Part shown: positions 21,831-30,937 of the stretch, piece after piece | How the letters are laid out: each line of letters begins with the position of its first letter | How positions within the stretch are numbered: the stretch's first letter is position 1 | Assembly: GCA_934091055.1 (NCBI GenBank) | Contig: CAKOKN010000009.1 | Location: 1-44,691 of the forward strand | Source of the DNA: an uncultured Bacilli bacterium | GTDB lineage: Bacteria > Bacillota_I > Bacilli_A > RF39 > UBA660 | Reading direction: 5' to 3' | DNA length: 44,691 nucleotides | Translations under genes and position numbers: made by a program | Notes under the pieces: generated by a model | Told to the model about the DNA's origin: nothing | Seen by the model: only the letters and a program-made list of their open reading frames with translations | The model's database searches: none

Positions 21831-24647
21831 ATGGATAAGATAATTATTAAAGGTGCTAGAGAGAATAATTTAAAGAATATTGATATAGAAATACCTAAGA
21901 ATAAATTAGTTGTTATGACTGGTGTATCTGGTAGTGGTAAGTCTTCTCTTGCTTTTGATACTATATATGCAGAGGGACAAAGAAGATATGTAGAGAGTTT
22001 GTCTGCTTACGCAAGACAGTTTATGGGTAATTCTACTAAACCTGATGTTGATGTGATAGAGGGATTATCTCCTAGTATATCTATTGATCAGAAAACTACT
22101 AATAAAAATCCTCGTAGTACTGTTGGTACTGTTACGGAGATATATGATTATTTGAGATTATTGTTTGCTAGAGTTGGTACACCATATTGTCCTAAACATC
22201 ATATACCTATTACTTCACAATCTATTGAAGAGATGACTAATAAAGTTTTAGATATGGAAGATAATACTAAGATAATGGTTATGTCTCCGGTTGTAAAAGG
22301 AGAAAAAGGGACACAAAGTGATTTACTTGATAAACTTAGAAAAGAAGGTTATATTAGAGCTAAAATCGATGAAGAAGTTAGAGATTTAGCGGAAGAAATT
22401 ACTTTAGATAAGAATAAAAAACATAATATTTCTGTTGTTGTGGATAGATTAGTTATAAAAGATGGAATAAGAAGTAGATTATATTCTTCTTTAGAGACTG
22501 CTACTAAGCTTAGTGGTGGTAAAGTTATAATTGATGTAGTAGGTGGAGAAGAGATATTATTTTCTGAAGATTATGCTTGTCCTTATTGTGAGTATTCTTT
22601 AGAGGAGTTAGAACCTAGAATATTTTCTTTTAATGCTCCTTATGGAGCTTGTCCTGATTGTAAAGGACTTGGTGTTAAATATAAGATAGATATAGATTTA
22701 GTTATTCCTGATAAAACTAAGAGTATTTTAGATGGAGCTATTAAGCCTATTAATTTAGATGAAGAATCTAGTATTATGTATACAGAACTTACTACAGTAG
22801 CTAAGCATTATAATATTGATTTATCTAAACCTGTTAAAGACTTAAAGAAAGAAGAACTTGATATAATATTATATGGTGCAAAAGACGCTATTACTTTTAA
22901 TTATCAGGCAAAGAATGGTAATACTAGAAAGAGTACAAGTTATTATGAGGGAATAATAACTAATTTAGAGAGAAGATATATTGAAACTAAAAGTAGTTGG
23001 ATAAGAGAGTGGATAGAAGGTTATATGACAGAGTTAGAATGTCCTACTTGTCATTCTTCTAGACTTAAACCTTCAGTATTAAATGTTTTAATAAATAATA
23101 AAAATATTTATGAAGTTACTTGTATGTCTATTGAAGAAATGAATGAGTATATTTCTAATTTAAAACTAACTAAGGAACAAAAAGAAATTTCTGAGATTAT
23201 TATTAAAGAGATTAAATCTAGATTGAAATTTTTAATGAATGTTGGTTTGTCTTATTTGACTTTAGCAAGAGAAGCTGGTACTTTATCAGGAGGTGAAAGT
23301 CAGAGAATAAGATTGGCTACACAAATTGGTTCTAGATTAACAGGTGTACTTTATGTATTAGATGAACCTAGTATTGGTCTTCATCAAAGAGATAATCAGA
23401 AACTTATTAATTCACTTCTTGAGATGAGAGATTTAGGTAATTCTTTAATTGTTGTTGAACACGATACTGATACTATGCTTGCTGCTGATTATTTAGTAGA
23501 TATTGGTCCTGGAGCAGGAGAACAAGGTGGTTATGTTGTGGCTGCTGGAACGCCTAAGGAAGTTATGGATTGTGAAAATAGTCTTACTGGTAGATATCTT
23601 AAAGGTACTGAGAAGATAGATATACCACTTAAGAGAAGAAAAGGTAATAAGAAGTATTTGGAGATAAAAGGTGCTAAAGAGAATAATTTAAAGAATATTA
23701 ATGTTAAGATTCCTCTTGGTACTATTACTTTGATTACTGGTGTGTCTGGTAGTGGTAAATCTACTTTGATAAATGAAATATTATATAAAGCATTAGCAGT
23801 TAAAGTATATGGTTCTAAACTTAAACCTGGTAAATATAAAGAGATAAAGGGTCTTGAAAATGTTGATAAGGTAGTGCAAATTACACAGTCTCCGATTGGA
23901 AGAACTCCTAGAAGTAATCCAGCTACTTATACTGGTGTATTTGATGATATAAGAGATATCTTTGCAGAAACTAAAGAAGCTAAAATTAGAGGTTATGATA
24001 AGGGAAGATTTAGTTTTAATGTTAAAGGTGGAAGATGTGAAGCTTGTTGGGGTGACGGTGTAAAGAAGATAGAGATGCACTTTTTACCTGATGTTTATGT
24101 TCCTTGCGAAATATGTAATGGTACTAGATATAATACAGAAACTTTAGAGATTAAATATAAAGGAAAAAATATATATGAAGTACTAAATATGAGAGTAGAT
24201 GAAGCAATAGAATTTTTTGAAAATCATCCTAAAGTACTTAATAAATTAAAAGTTTTAAGTGATGTTGGATTGGGTTATGTTCGTTTAGGACAGAGTGCTC
24301 CGACATTATCAGGAGGAGAAGCTTCTAGAGTAAAATTAGCTAAAGAACTTCAAAAGAAACCTACTGGAAAGACAGTATTTATATTGGATGAGCCTACTAC
24401 TGGCCTTCATACTGATGATATAAAGAAATTACTTGTTATACTACAAAGAATAGTAGATAATGGTGATACTGTTATTATAATAGAACATAATTTAGATGTT
24501 ATTAAAGTAGCTGATTATATAATTGATTTAGGACCTGAAGGTGGTAGTGGAGGAGGTACAGTAGTAGCTACTGGTACTCCTGAAGAGGTTTCTAAAGTAG
24601 AAAAATCTTATACTGGTCAATTTTTAAAAGATATATTAAATAAATAG
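21831..24647 (+). CDS. uvrA: excinuclease ABC subunit A
   Basis: UvrA is the damage-sensing ATPase of nucleotide excision repair and works as a dimer that loads UvrB. The 938-residue product is full length, with two ABC modules: Walker A GVSGSGKSS (about 31-39) and GVSGSGKST (about 636), signatures LSGGESQR (about 485) and LSGGEASR (about 826). The zinc modules are CPYCEYS...CPDC (about 250-276) and CEACWGDG...CEIC (from about 735). No uvrB is adjacent, so the gene is monocistronic, with a consensus promoter and its own terminator. Confidence 0.98.
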   Translation: MDKIIIKGARENNLKNIDIEIPKNKLVVMTGVSGSGKSSLAFDTIYAEGQRRYVESLSAYARQFMGNSTKPDVDVIEGLSPSISIDQKTTNKNPRSTVGTVTEIYDYLRLLFARVGTPYCPKHHIPITSQSIEEMTNKVLDMEDNTKIMVMSPVVKGEKGTQSDLLDKLRKEGYIRAKIDEEVRDLAEEITLDKNKKHNISVVVDRLVIKDGIRSRLYSSLETATKLSGGKVIIDVVGGEEILFSEDYACPYCEYSLEELEPRIFSFNAPYGACPDCKGLGVKYKIDIDLVIPDKTKSILDGAIKPINLDEESSIMYTELTTVAKHYNIDLSKPVKDLKKEELDIILYGAKDAITFNYQAKNGNTRKSTSYYEGIITNLERRYIETKSSWIREWIEGYMTELECPTCHSSRLKPSVLNVLINNKNIYEVTCMSIEEMNEYISNLKLTKEQKEISEIIIKEIKSRLKFLMNVGLSYLTLAREAGTLSGGESQRIRLATQIGSRLTGVLYVLDEPSIGLHQRDNQKLINSLLEMRDLGNSLIVVEHDTDTMLAADYLVDIGPGAGEQGGYVVAAGTPKEVMDCENSLTGRYLKGTEKIDIPLKRRKGNKKYLEIKGAKENNLKNINVKIPLGTITLITGVSGSGKSTLINEILYKALAVKVYGSKLKPGKYKEIKGLENVDKVVQITQSPIGRTPRSNPATYTGVFDDIRDIFAETKEAKIRGYDKGRFSFNVKGGRCEACWGDGVKKIEMHFLPDVYVPCEICNGTRYNTETLEIKYKGKNIYEVLNMRVDEAIEFFENHPKVLNKLKVLSDVGLGYVRLGQSAPTLSGGEASRVKLAKELQKKPTGKTVFILDEPTTGLHTDDIKKLLVILQRIVDNGDTVIIIEHNLDVIKVADYIIDLGPEGGSGGGTVVATGTPEEVSKVEKSYTGQFLKDILNK

Positions 24648-24670
24648 TTTAGTGATTGCTAAACTATTTT
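24642..24670 (+). terminator. intrinsic terminator of uvrA
   Basis: 11-bp perfect stem (24642-24652 / 24659-24669) with a 6-nt loop, beginning in the last codons of uvrA and followed by a short T-run. Confidence 0.85.
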
Positions 24671-24701
24671 CTTATGATATAATTATATAGTAGGTGGTAG
24701 A

Positions 24702-26471
24702 GTGGATATATTTAAAATACAATTAGATAAAGCTATTAATAAGGGAAATATTGATAAGTTTTTATTGAAGAAAAGAAAGAATAAAAAGAACTCTAATAAA
24801 ATTAATAAGTATGCTAATTATATAATTGATAATTGTTATAATTTTGATTGGTTAACTGATTATGTTTTACTTTATGGTATAGATGACTTTGCAGATAGTA
24901 TAGTAGATAATTATAAAAATATTGAAAGTAAATGTAGTGATTGTAGTTTTATACTAAGAGGTATTTGTTCTTATCCTAATGATAAACTAGAAAGTTATTT
25001 AGATAAGATAATTTATGACTTATCACCTCAGTATATAGGAGTTCTATTAGATGAAATTCAAAAAAATAATGAATTGATTAATTATTTAATAGATAAGTAT
25101 GTTAGTGATCCTTTAGTTGGAGGAAAGTTATCTTCAGTAATGGTTTCTAAAAATATTTGTGTTAGTAAATTAGAAGAACATATGGATGATATTATAAATA
25201 ATAGTAAGCAAGATTTATTTTTATTACTTAGAACTAATAGACTTAGTCAGGCTGCAATAGATAAAATCAAGACTTCAATAGGAGATAATGAGGATTATTT
25301 AGATAGTACTGTTAATATTATATTAAAAGACATTTATAGTAATTATAATAATGATAACTTTAAAGTTGGAAAAGATACTATTAAAATTCTTATAAAAGAA
25401 ATTTGTAGGAATGAAAAGAAAAGTTATGGTGATATTGAATATATTGGAAGAGGTACTTTTTCTTATGTTATAGGAATAGGTGATAAAGTACTTAAAATTG
25501 GTAAAAAGAGGAATGCTCCTTCTTTTCCTAATAATCCTTATATAATAGCTCCTTTACTTAGAGAAAGTATTACAATTGATAAAGATAATAATTTATTTCT
25601 GGAGGTTACTGAGAAGGTTGATACTAAGTGTGAAATTAGTGATGAAGAATTATATGTCTTGTATAAGAATTTAAGGCAACTTGGTTTAGTTTGGACTGAT
25701 ATGGCTAAAAGAAATATTGGGAGATTAACTAAAGATAATTATATACATTGGAATACTGCAATTAATCCGAATGATAGCTCTCTTGAACTTGGTGAACGCC
25801 GTGGAAATACAGTGCTAAAAAAGGGGCAATTAGTAATATTAGATGCTGATCATTTATATGATGAACGTAGTCCTAAAGCAAAGAAAGAGTTAGCGGTTTC
25901 TGAATATGAAAAGAGATATCAAAATGAAATATCGGGTGGTAAAGGAAAAGAAAAACATTATTATTTGAATGATTTATTTGACTGTAGAATAACTAATAAT
26001 ACACTTCATCTTCACGTTGTTCCAAAGTCTGTTAAGGAAGACATTAATAAGATGGGAGTTAGAAATTATTTTGGCTATGCTGATGAAAAATTAGGTGATG
26101 CATTAACTTCAGTCTATGATATAGTTCTTAATGATGAGCCGAATATTAAAAATATTTTTGCAGTATCTCCGCTTCTTAGTAAGCAAATAGTTAAGGATAT
26201 GTTTAATAAGAGGGGATTTGATACTTCGATTAAACCTGATAAAAGATTTGAAGAAATGTTTGGTACTGATAAAATAGGACAGGCGATAATATCGAAGGAT
26301 AAATTTGTATTTTTGGAGCAAGAAAAAAGAAATGCTGACAAGAATAAAGGAAATGTTAAAACTAAAACTAGAACACTGGATAGAAATAAGGGCTTTATTA
26401 ATATTATTTTAATAGGTGGTATAATTATTTTTTTGATATTTTTAGGTTTTATCTTGTTTTCAATAAATTAA
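24702..26471 (+). CDS. membrane-anchored protein-kinase-like protein
   Basis: A 589-residue protein read from a GTG start after AGGTGG. Residues 1-230 are helical and Asn/Lys/Asp-rich, possibly HEAT-like. From about 247 a kinase-like core appears: glycine loop YIGRGTFSYVIG, VLKIGKK with the lysine near 265, WTDMAKRNIG near 331 (D-x4-N, matching the catalytic loop) and VILDADHLYDE near 378 (in place of DFG). A further domain (LHLHVVPKSVKEDINKMGVR to about 550) is unknown to me. One membrane helix (about 565-587) ends the protein, so it is tail-anchored with the kinase inside. Key catalytic residues are kept, so activity is plausible. It is unlike PrkC. Confidence 0.7.
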   Translation: MDIFKIQLDKAINKGNIDKFLLKKRKNKKNSNKINKYANYIIDNCYNFDWLTDYVLLYGIDDFADSIVDNYKNIESKCSDCSFILRGICSYPNDKLESYLDKIIYDLSPQYIGVLLDEIQKNNELINYLIDKYVSDPLVGGKLSSVMVSKNICVSKLEEHMDDIINNSKQDLFLLLRTNRLSQAAIDKIKTSIGDNEDYLDSTVNIILKDIYSNYNNDNFKVGKDTIKILIKEICRNEKKSYGDIEYIGRGTFSYVIGIGDKVLKIGKKRNAPSFPNNPYIIAPLLRESITIDKDNNLFLEVTEKVDTKCEISDEELYVLYKNLRQLGLVWTDMAKRNIGRLTKDNYIHWNTAINPNDSSLELGERRGNTVLKKGQLVILDADHLYDERSPKAKKELAVSEYEKRYQNEISGGKGKEKHYYLNDLFDCRITNNTLHLHVVPKSVKEDINKMGVRNYFGYADEKLGDALTSVYDIVLNDEPNIKNIFAVSPLLSKQIVKDMFNKRGFDTSIKPDKRFEEMFGTDKIGQAIISKDKFVFLEQEKRNADKNKGNVKTKTRTLDRNKGFINIILIGGIIIFLIFLGFILFSIN

Positions 26472-26496
26472 TTAGAATAATACACAAAAAATGATT

Positions 26497-26552
26497 AAAT
26501 CGGAGACTTTTATAGGCTCCGATTTACGCTCTCAAGACTTCGGCTTGAGGCG
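26497..26552 (-). terminator. tandem hairpins, minus-strand orientation, AG-CC..GT-CT loops
   Basis: Stem 26497-26505 / 26517-26525 (9 bp), minus-strand loop CCTATAAAAGT. Stem 26531-26536 / 26544-26549 with an outer CGC/GCG, minus-strand loop CCGAAGT. On the minus strand T-rich sequence follows (26480-26496). They lie downstream of herA in its orientation and also just after the converging kinase-like gene. Confidence 0.65.
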
Positions 26553-26701
26553 AAGAAGTGTAAACTAAAAAAGATGTTATATACTTTAATATCAATGCTT
26601 TAATTAGAGACAATCGACAAAATTCGCTTCTATTTGACATTTTTGAGAGATTAAAAGGAGACATATTTGTGTAAAATTTGTGTATAGATAAATGTAAAAT
26701 A
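26553..26701. other. non-coding stretch between converging genes
   Basis: AT-rich, no frame with a ribosome site. One CGACAAA heptamer occurs at 26615-26621, the same word as in the twin-HTH promoters, but no promoter or HTH gene adjoins it. Confidence 0.4.
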
Positions 26702-26730
26702 AAAGAATGCATTAAAAAGTACATTCTTAT
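26702..26730 (-). terminator. intrinsic terminator of herA
   Basis: AAGAATG (26703-26709) pairs with CATTCTT (26722-26728) with a 12-nt loop. On the minus strand a TTTTATTTTAC tract follows. The stem overlaps the herA stop codon. Confidence 0.75.
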
Positions 26731-28499
26731 TTTAAATACCAAGTATTATTTATATCACAGCTTTGGCTTAATGGCTCTGGATTAGGTTTATCAAGTATTG
26801 CTATTGTAGGCATTTTAAATGCAGTACCAAACATTATACAAGTACCAGGATGCAGAGTTTTAATTTTATTTGTTACAGTTATGTCTGCACTTGATATAAT
26901 ATCTTTAATAAACTGTAAGTCTTTTGGATGGAACATTTTAAATACTAGGAAGTTACTACATTGACTAATTGTCGTTTCTGATAGTTCAGATGGTCTTTGA
27001 GATACTATTCCTAATAGTAAACCATATTTTCTTCCTTCTTTTGTTATTCTTTCAAATATATTATATCCTAATATATTAACATCGCTATCATTTTGTACAT
27101 ATCTATGAGCTTCTTCTAGAACAATGTGGAAAGGCATAGAGGCTCTTTGATTTAATGATACAATGTAGTCAAATAATAATTTAGAGTATATTTTAACTAA
27201 GTTTTTAGCAAATCTATCATCAACATAATTAATATTAAAGTTTACTATTTGAGCTTTTCTACCATTATTACAAGTTAATAATAGATTTATGTATCCCTCT
27301 CTATTTATATAGCCATTTGTATATTCAAAATATTTAGCATAATCACTATTCATTAAATTATTAAATCTTACTTTAAGTACATTACTTAATTCAAAGGCTG
27401 CATCACTATTTAGTGTTCCTTCAGATATAAGAGCAAATTCTAAAGCAGTACTAAAGTCTTTTAGTGTATACATATATTCACCATTTGGTAGTGATAGCTC
27501 AAAGTTATCTAAACATAGACTCTCTAAGTATTCTATTACTAGTTCTACATCAGAGAACTCTCCTCCTTGTTCTACAAATAGACATTGTCTTATAGTTCTA
27601 GTCCAGCCACCTTTTTCTAGTTTTATTTCTAGATTTAAGTTAGCAGTACTAAACTTTGTTAAAATAGATACTATTTTATTTCTAATCATACTTGGACTTT
27701 TACCTGAGAATAATACATCTAACAGACATCTTGCTATTATATCATTTTTTTGATTTATGACTTCTTCTTCTTTTCTTGCAAAGTATGATACTAGCTTTAG
27801 TGCTTTTTCTACAGTTGGTATTTGTTCTTTAGATGTTACTCCCATAAGTAGGCATAGATCATCTACTCCAAGTAACCAAAACGGTATATTTAAAATTTCA
27901 AATTCGGTACTGTTTAAGTCAGTTGTATATACTTTATAATTTATATTTTCATTTACTTCACTTATTCTGGAGAAGGCCCTTTGATATTCTCCATAAGCAT
28001 CAAATAAGAATATGTTTGAATAGAATGGTAATGTTTTACATTGGTAAAAGATACTTTGAAGTATTTTAGCTACTGAGTAAGATTTACCACTACCAGAATT
28101 ACCTAGTATAGCAAAGTGATTAGAAAAGAAATTTCCAACATCTAATTTTATGTCATACTTTGGATAGATATATGATTTTCCTAACTTTATTGTATTAGGA
28201 GCATCATTATTTAATATTATATTTAGTATTTGATCATCTATTAGATGGCATTCTGCTTTAAATGATGGTTTTGTTATATCTCCGAATAAGAACTTATTAT
28301 CTTTTATTTCTCCTATTAAAGCTACTTGCATAATGTTATTACCAATAGCTATTACTTCACCAACATTTATAAAGTCTGTGTCTTTAAAGATAACATTTTT
28401 ACTTATTAAACCATCATAATCATAAATATTTATATCTAATTTTACAGATACTATACTTTCATTAATCGCAATTATTTTCCCTAACATATTCTTTTTCAC
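26727..28499 (-). CDS. herA: HerA-type ATPase / DNA translocase
   Basis: A 590-residue protein with an N-terminal HAS-barrel-like domain (MLGKIIAINESIVSVKLDI... to about 80) and a RecA/FtsK-like core: Walker A LGNSGSGKSYS (133-142), Walker B MPFHIVLEEAHRYV, a sensor region EGRKYGLLLGIVSQRPSEL and a conserved SQCSNFLVFKM. HerA forms a hexameric translocase. In archaea it works with NurA in end resection; in bacteria it pairs with nucleases, SIR2 or DUF4297 effectors in phage defence. None of these partners is next to it. Upstream on the same strand is a helical protein of unknown role. Confidence 0.88.
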   Translation of the reverse strand: MKKNMLGKIIAINESIVSVKLDINIYDYDGLISKNVIFKDTDFINVGEVIAIGNNIMQVALIGEIKDNKFLFGDITKPSFKAECHLIDDQILNIILNNDAPNTIKLGKSYIYPKYDIKLDVGNFFSNHFAILGNSGSGKSYSVAKILQSIFYQCKTLPFYSNIFLFDAYGEYQRAFSRISEVNENINYKVYTTDLNSTEFEILNIPFWLLGVDDLCLLMGVTSKEQIPTVEKALKLVSYFARKEEEVINQKNDIIARCLLDVLFSGKSPSMIRNKIVSILTKFSTANLNLEIKLEKGGWTRTIRQCLFVEQGGEFSDVELVIEYLESLCLDNFELSLPNGEYMYTLKDFSTALEFALISEGTLNSDAAFELSNVLKVRFNNLMNSDYAKYFEYTNGYINREGYINLLLTCNNGRKAQIVNFNINYVDDRFAKNLVKIYSKLLFDYIVSLNQRASMPFHIVLEEAHRYVQNDSDVNILGYNIFERITKEGRKYGLLLGIVSQRPSELSETTISQCSNFLVFKMFHPKDLQFIKDIISSADITVTNKIKTLHPGTCIMFGTAFKMPTIAILDKPNPEPLSQSCDINNTWYLK

Positions 28500-28577
28500 C
28501 TATTATAATTTTATCACATAAATTAATAATTGTATATATATATTTTAAAAAATTATTAGGTATCTAAAAGTAAAAAA

Positions 28578-29015
28578 CTATAGATATTCTTTTAATTTAT
28601 CTATAGCAGTTTCTTGAAATGTTAGAAATTCTTTGGCTAGTTTTATACTTTGTTTATCTACTTCTTTATCATATGTTTTTATTTTATTTTGTATGTCCAC
28701 AGTACCTGTTGATATACCTTTTATAATCATTTTAGCTATTGAAGAATCACTGTTATCACTTTCTACTTCCTTTTTAATTCCCATTCTAGCCATCATTTTT
28801 TCCATAATATTGGCATCTTTTATTTCAGCTTTTTCTTTTTTTAAATACTTTAGAGTTTTTTTGTTCCATTCTTCATACTCTTTTAGTATATCTTCGAGGT
28901 CTTTTTTAATTTTATTATCTTTATCTTTTAAATCTCTAATTAATTTTGTTAGAGTATAAGAAGACATTTCAGAATCTTTATAGATATGCTCTAGTAATTC
29001 ACAATTTTCTTTCAT
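28578..29015 (-). CDS. helical-bundle protein, possibly ferritin-like (DUF2383-like)
   Basis: A 145-residue, wholly helical, charged protein. It starts with CELLEHIYKDSEMSSYTLTKLIRDLKDKDNKIKKDLEDILKEYEEW and has a Met-rich turn (NIMEKMMARMGIKKEVESDNSDSSIAKMIIKGISTG), then two further helices. The spacing fits a four-helix bundle and resembles proteins I remember from Clostridia annotated as DUF2383-like or of unknown function. It lies 78 nt upstream of herA on the same strand, so the two may be co-transcribed. An AAAGGATG ribosome site precedes the ATG. Confidence 0.7.
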   Translation of the reverse strand: MKENCELLEHIYKDSEMSSYTLTKLIRDLKDKDNKIKKDLEDILKEYEEWNKKTLKYLKKEKAEIKDANIMEKMMARMGIKKEVESDNSDSSIAKMIIKGISTGTVDIQNKIKTYDKEVDKQSIKLAKEFLTFQETAIDKLKEYL

Positions 29016-29119
29016 AATATCATCCTTTCAAATATATTATTGACAAATTTTATATAATTATAATTAAATATTTTACTCTTTATAATATATAAAGTTTGTT
29101 GCGGTTGTTATCTTAAGTA

Positions 29120-29128
29120 TGTTATAAT
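29120..29128 (+). promoter_or_regulatory. extended -10 for the type III modification gene
   Basis: TGTTATAAT at 29120-29128, 39 nt before the mod start, with no good -35. The 152-nt gap between the divergent genes at 29015 and 29168 holds no frame. Confidence 0.5.
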
Positions 29129-29167
29129 ATATGATGTATTAAATAATTGATTTAAGTAGGTGACAGT

Positions 29168-30934
29168 ATGGATTATAATAAATTAACGAAGAAAGAACTA
29201 ATTGAACTTCTTTTAGAACAAGAACAAGTAAGTGGAAGTTATGGACTAATATGGGAGAGACAAAAGAAACCTGAAAAATTAGTTTATGAGTGTGATAAAA
29301 ATATTCCTATTTTAAGTTTAAATAAAGATAAATGTATCGAAGGTAATTCTAGAAAACATATTTTAATTGAGGGAGATAACTTTAATGCTCTATCAGTACT
29401 TAATTATACTAATGAAGGTAATATTGATATTGTATATATAGATCCTCCATATAATACTGGGAATAGGGATTTTATGTATAATGATAAATTTGTTGATATA
29501 GAAGATGGATATAGACATAGTAAGTGGCTTAACTTTATGGAAAAGAGACTTAATCTTGCTAGAAGTCTACTTAAAGATGATGGTGTAATATTTATAAGTA
29601 TAGATGATAATGAATATGCACAGTTAAAGTTGTTATGTGATAAAATATTTGGAGAAAGAAACTTTATAGCTAATATTGTACTTGAAATATCAAAGACACA
29701 AGGTATGAAAGTTAGAGCTGCTCAAATGGGACAAATAGTAAAAAATCACGAATATGTTTTAGTTTATACTAAAAATATATCTTTTAATAGTAATAGAGGT
29801 GTTCTATATGATGTTAGTGAACCTTATGATGAACACTTCTCTAAAGTAATATTGAAAGAAAATAATAAATTAAATATATATGATTTATCTTCTTATATTA
29901 AAGATAGAGATAATGATGTTTATAAATTATTTGAAAAATATGATTTAACTTCGAATGGAAAGATACCTATTAAAAATATAGCTAAAGGTATTATAATTAA
30001 TAAAAAAATAAAAGATTATTTCTATATTGAAATGGCTGATAATATATATCAGAATATGGACTGTCGTATAACACTTCCAAAGGATATTATAGAGAGGTTA
30101 GATAAAGAAGAGGTTGTTTTTTATGACGGCTACTACTTGAGTAATTCTACGAATGGTAAAGTTAGACAATATCGTAATTTAAAAGAAACATTAAAGGATA
30201 ATGATGAATATGCTAGCTATTATTCTAGAGTTACTATAAGAGGAGATTTATGGAAAGGCTTTTATTCTGATATGATGAATATTGCTAAAGAAGGTGGAGT
30301 AGAGTTTAAAAATGGTAAAAAGCCTATTAGACTTATGAAGCAATTAATTAAATGGGCTAATAGAAAAGATGCTGTAGTGTTAGACTTTTTTGCGGGATCA
30401 GGCAGTACTGCAGAAGCTGTCCTTGAACTAAATAAAGAGGATGGTGGTAATAGAAGGTTTATACTATGCACTAATAACGAAAACAATATATGTACTGAAG
30501 TAACACTAAAAAGACTTAATAATATATTTAAGAATAGTGATGATTCTTTGATGTACTTTAATACAGAATTTATAGATAATAGTAATAATAGGGATCAACT
30601 ATATTTTGACTTGACAGAAAAGTGTATACCTATGCTTTGCATAAAAGATGAAAATTATGAAGAGTATAAAGTTAGTGATGAATATAGAATATACACCAAT
30701 AAAGATAAGAGTAAATATACTTGTATATATTATTCCTTATTTGGAGAACAAGAAGATGAATTTATAGATGTTTTAAAAGGTATTAAAGAATATAAGACTA
30801 TATATAAGTTTTCTTTATCTAATGATACTGATACTTTCTTATATGATGAAGTAGATAATTATGATATTGAAGCTATTCCTTATAAAGTTATAGAATTATA
30901 TAAAAAGATAGTAAAAATGAGTAAGGAGGTTTAG
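29168..30934 (+). CDS. mod: type III restriction-modification methyltransferase (Mod)
   Basis: Mod recognises the target and methylates adenine N6 using S-adenosylmethionine. The 588-residue product has the beta-class motif order of type III enzymes: D92PPYNTG (motif IV) in the N-terminal third, a variable target-recognition region in the middle, and DFFAGSGSTAEAV (motif I, about 406-418) in the C-terminal part. All motif residues look intact, so protection activity is likely. GTAGGTGA precedes the ATG. The gene ends 3 nt before res. The recognition sequence cannot be predicted from this. Confidence 0.95.
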   Translation: MDYNKLTKKELIELLLEQEQVSGSYGLIWERQKKPEKLVYECDKNIPILSLNKDKCIEGNSRKHILIEGDNFNALSVLNYTNEGNIDIVYIDPPYNTGNRDFMYNDKFVDIEDGYRHSKWLNFMEKRLNLARSLLKDDGVIFISIDDNEYAQLKLLCDKIFGERNFIANIVLEISKTQGMKVRAAQMGQIVKNHEYVLVYTKNISFNSNRGVLYDVSEPYDEHFSKVILKENNKLNIYDLSSYIKDRDNDVYKLFEKYDLTSNGKIPIKNIAKGIIINKKIKDYFYIEMADNIYQNMDCRITLPKDIIERLDKEEVVFYDGYYLSNSTNGKVRQYRNLKETLKDNDEYASYYSRVTIRGDLWKGFYSDMMNIAKEGGVEFKNGKKPIRLMKQLIKWANRKDAVVLDFFAGSGSTAEAVLELNKEDGGNRRFILCTNNENNICTEVTLKRLNNIFKNSDDSLMYFNTEFIDNSNNRDQLYFDLTEKCIPMLCIKDENYEEYKVSDEYRIYTNKDKSKYTCIYYSLFGEQEDEFIDVLKGIKEYKTIYKFSLSNDTDTFLYDEVDNYDIEAIPYKVIELYKKIVKMSKEV

Positions 30935-30937
30935 GAA

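Noticed and set aside
26615..26621. A third CGACAAA word, as in the twin-HTH promoters
   Set aside because: It lies between converging genes with no promoter or HTH gene nearby, so it is probably chance in AT-rich DNA. It is kept as a caution for the operator claim.
29040..29058. TTGACA at 29040-29045 as the -35 of the mod promoter
   Set aside because: The nearest TATAAT is only 7 bp away and no good -10 lies at 16-18 bp; the extended -10 at 29120-29128 fits better.
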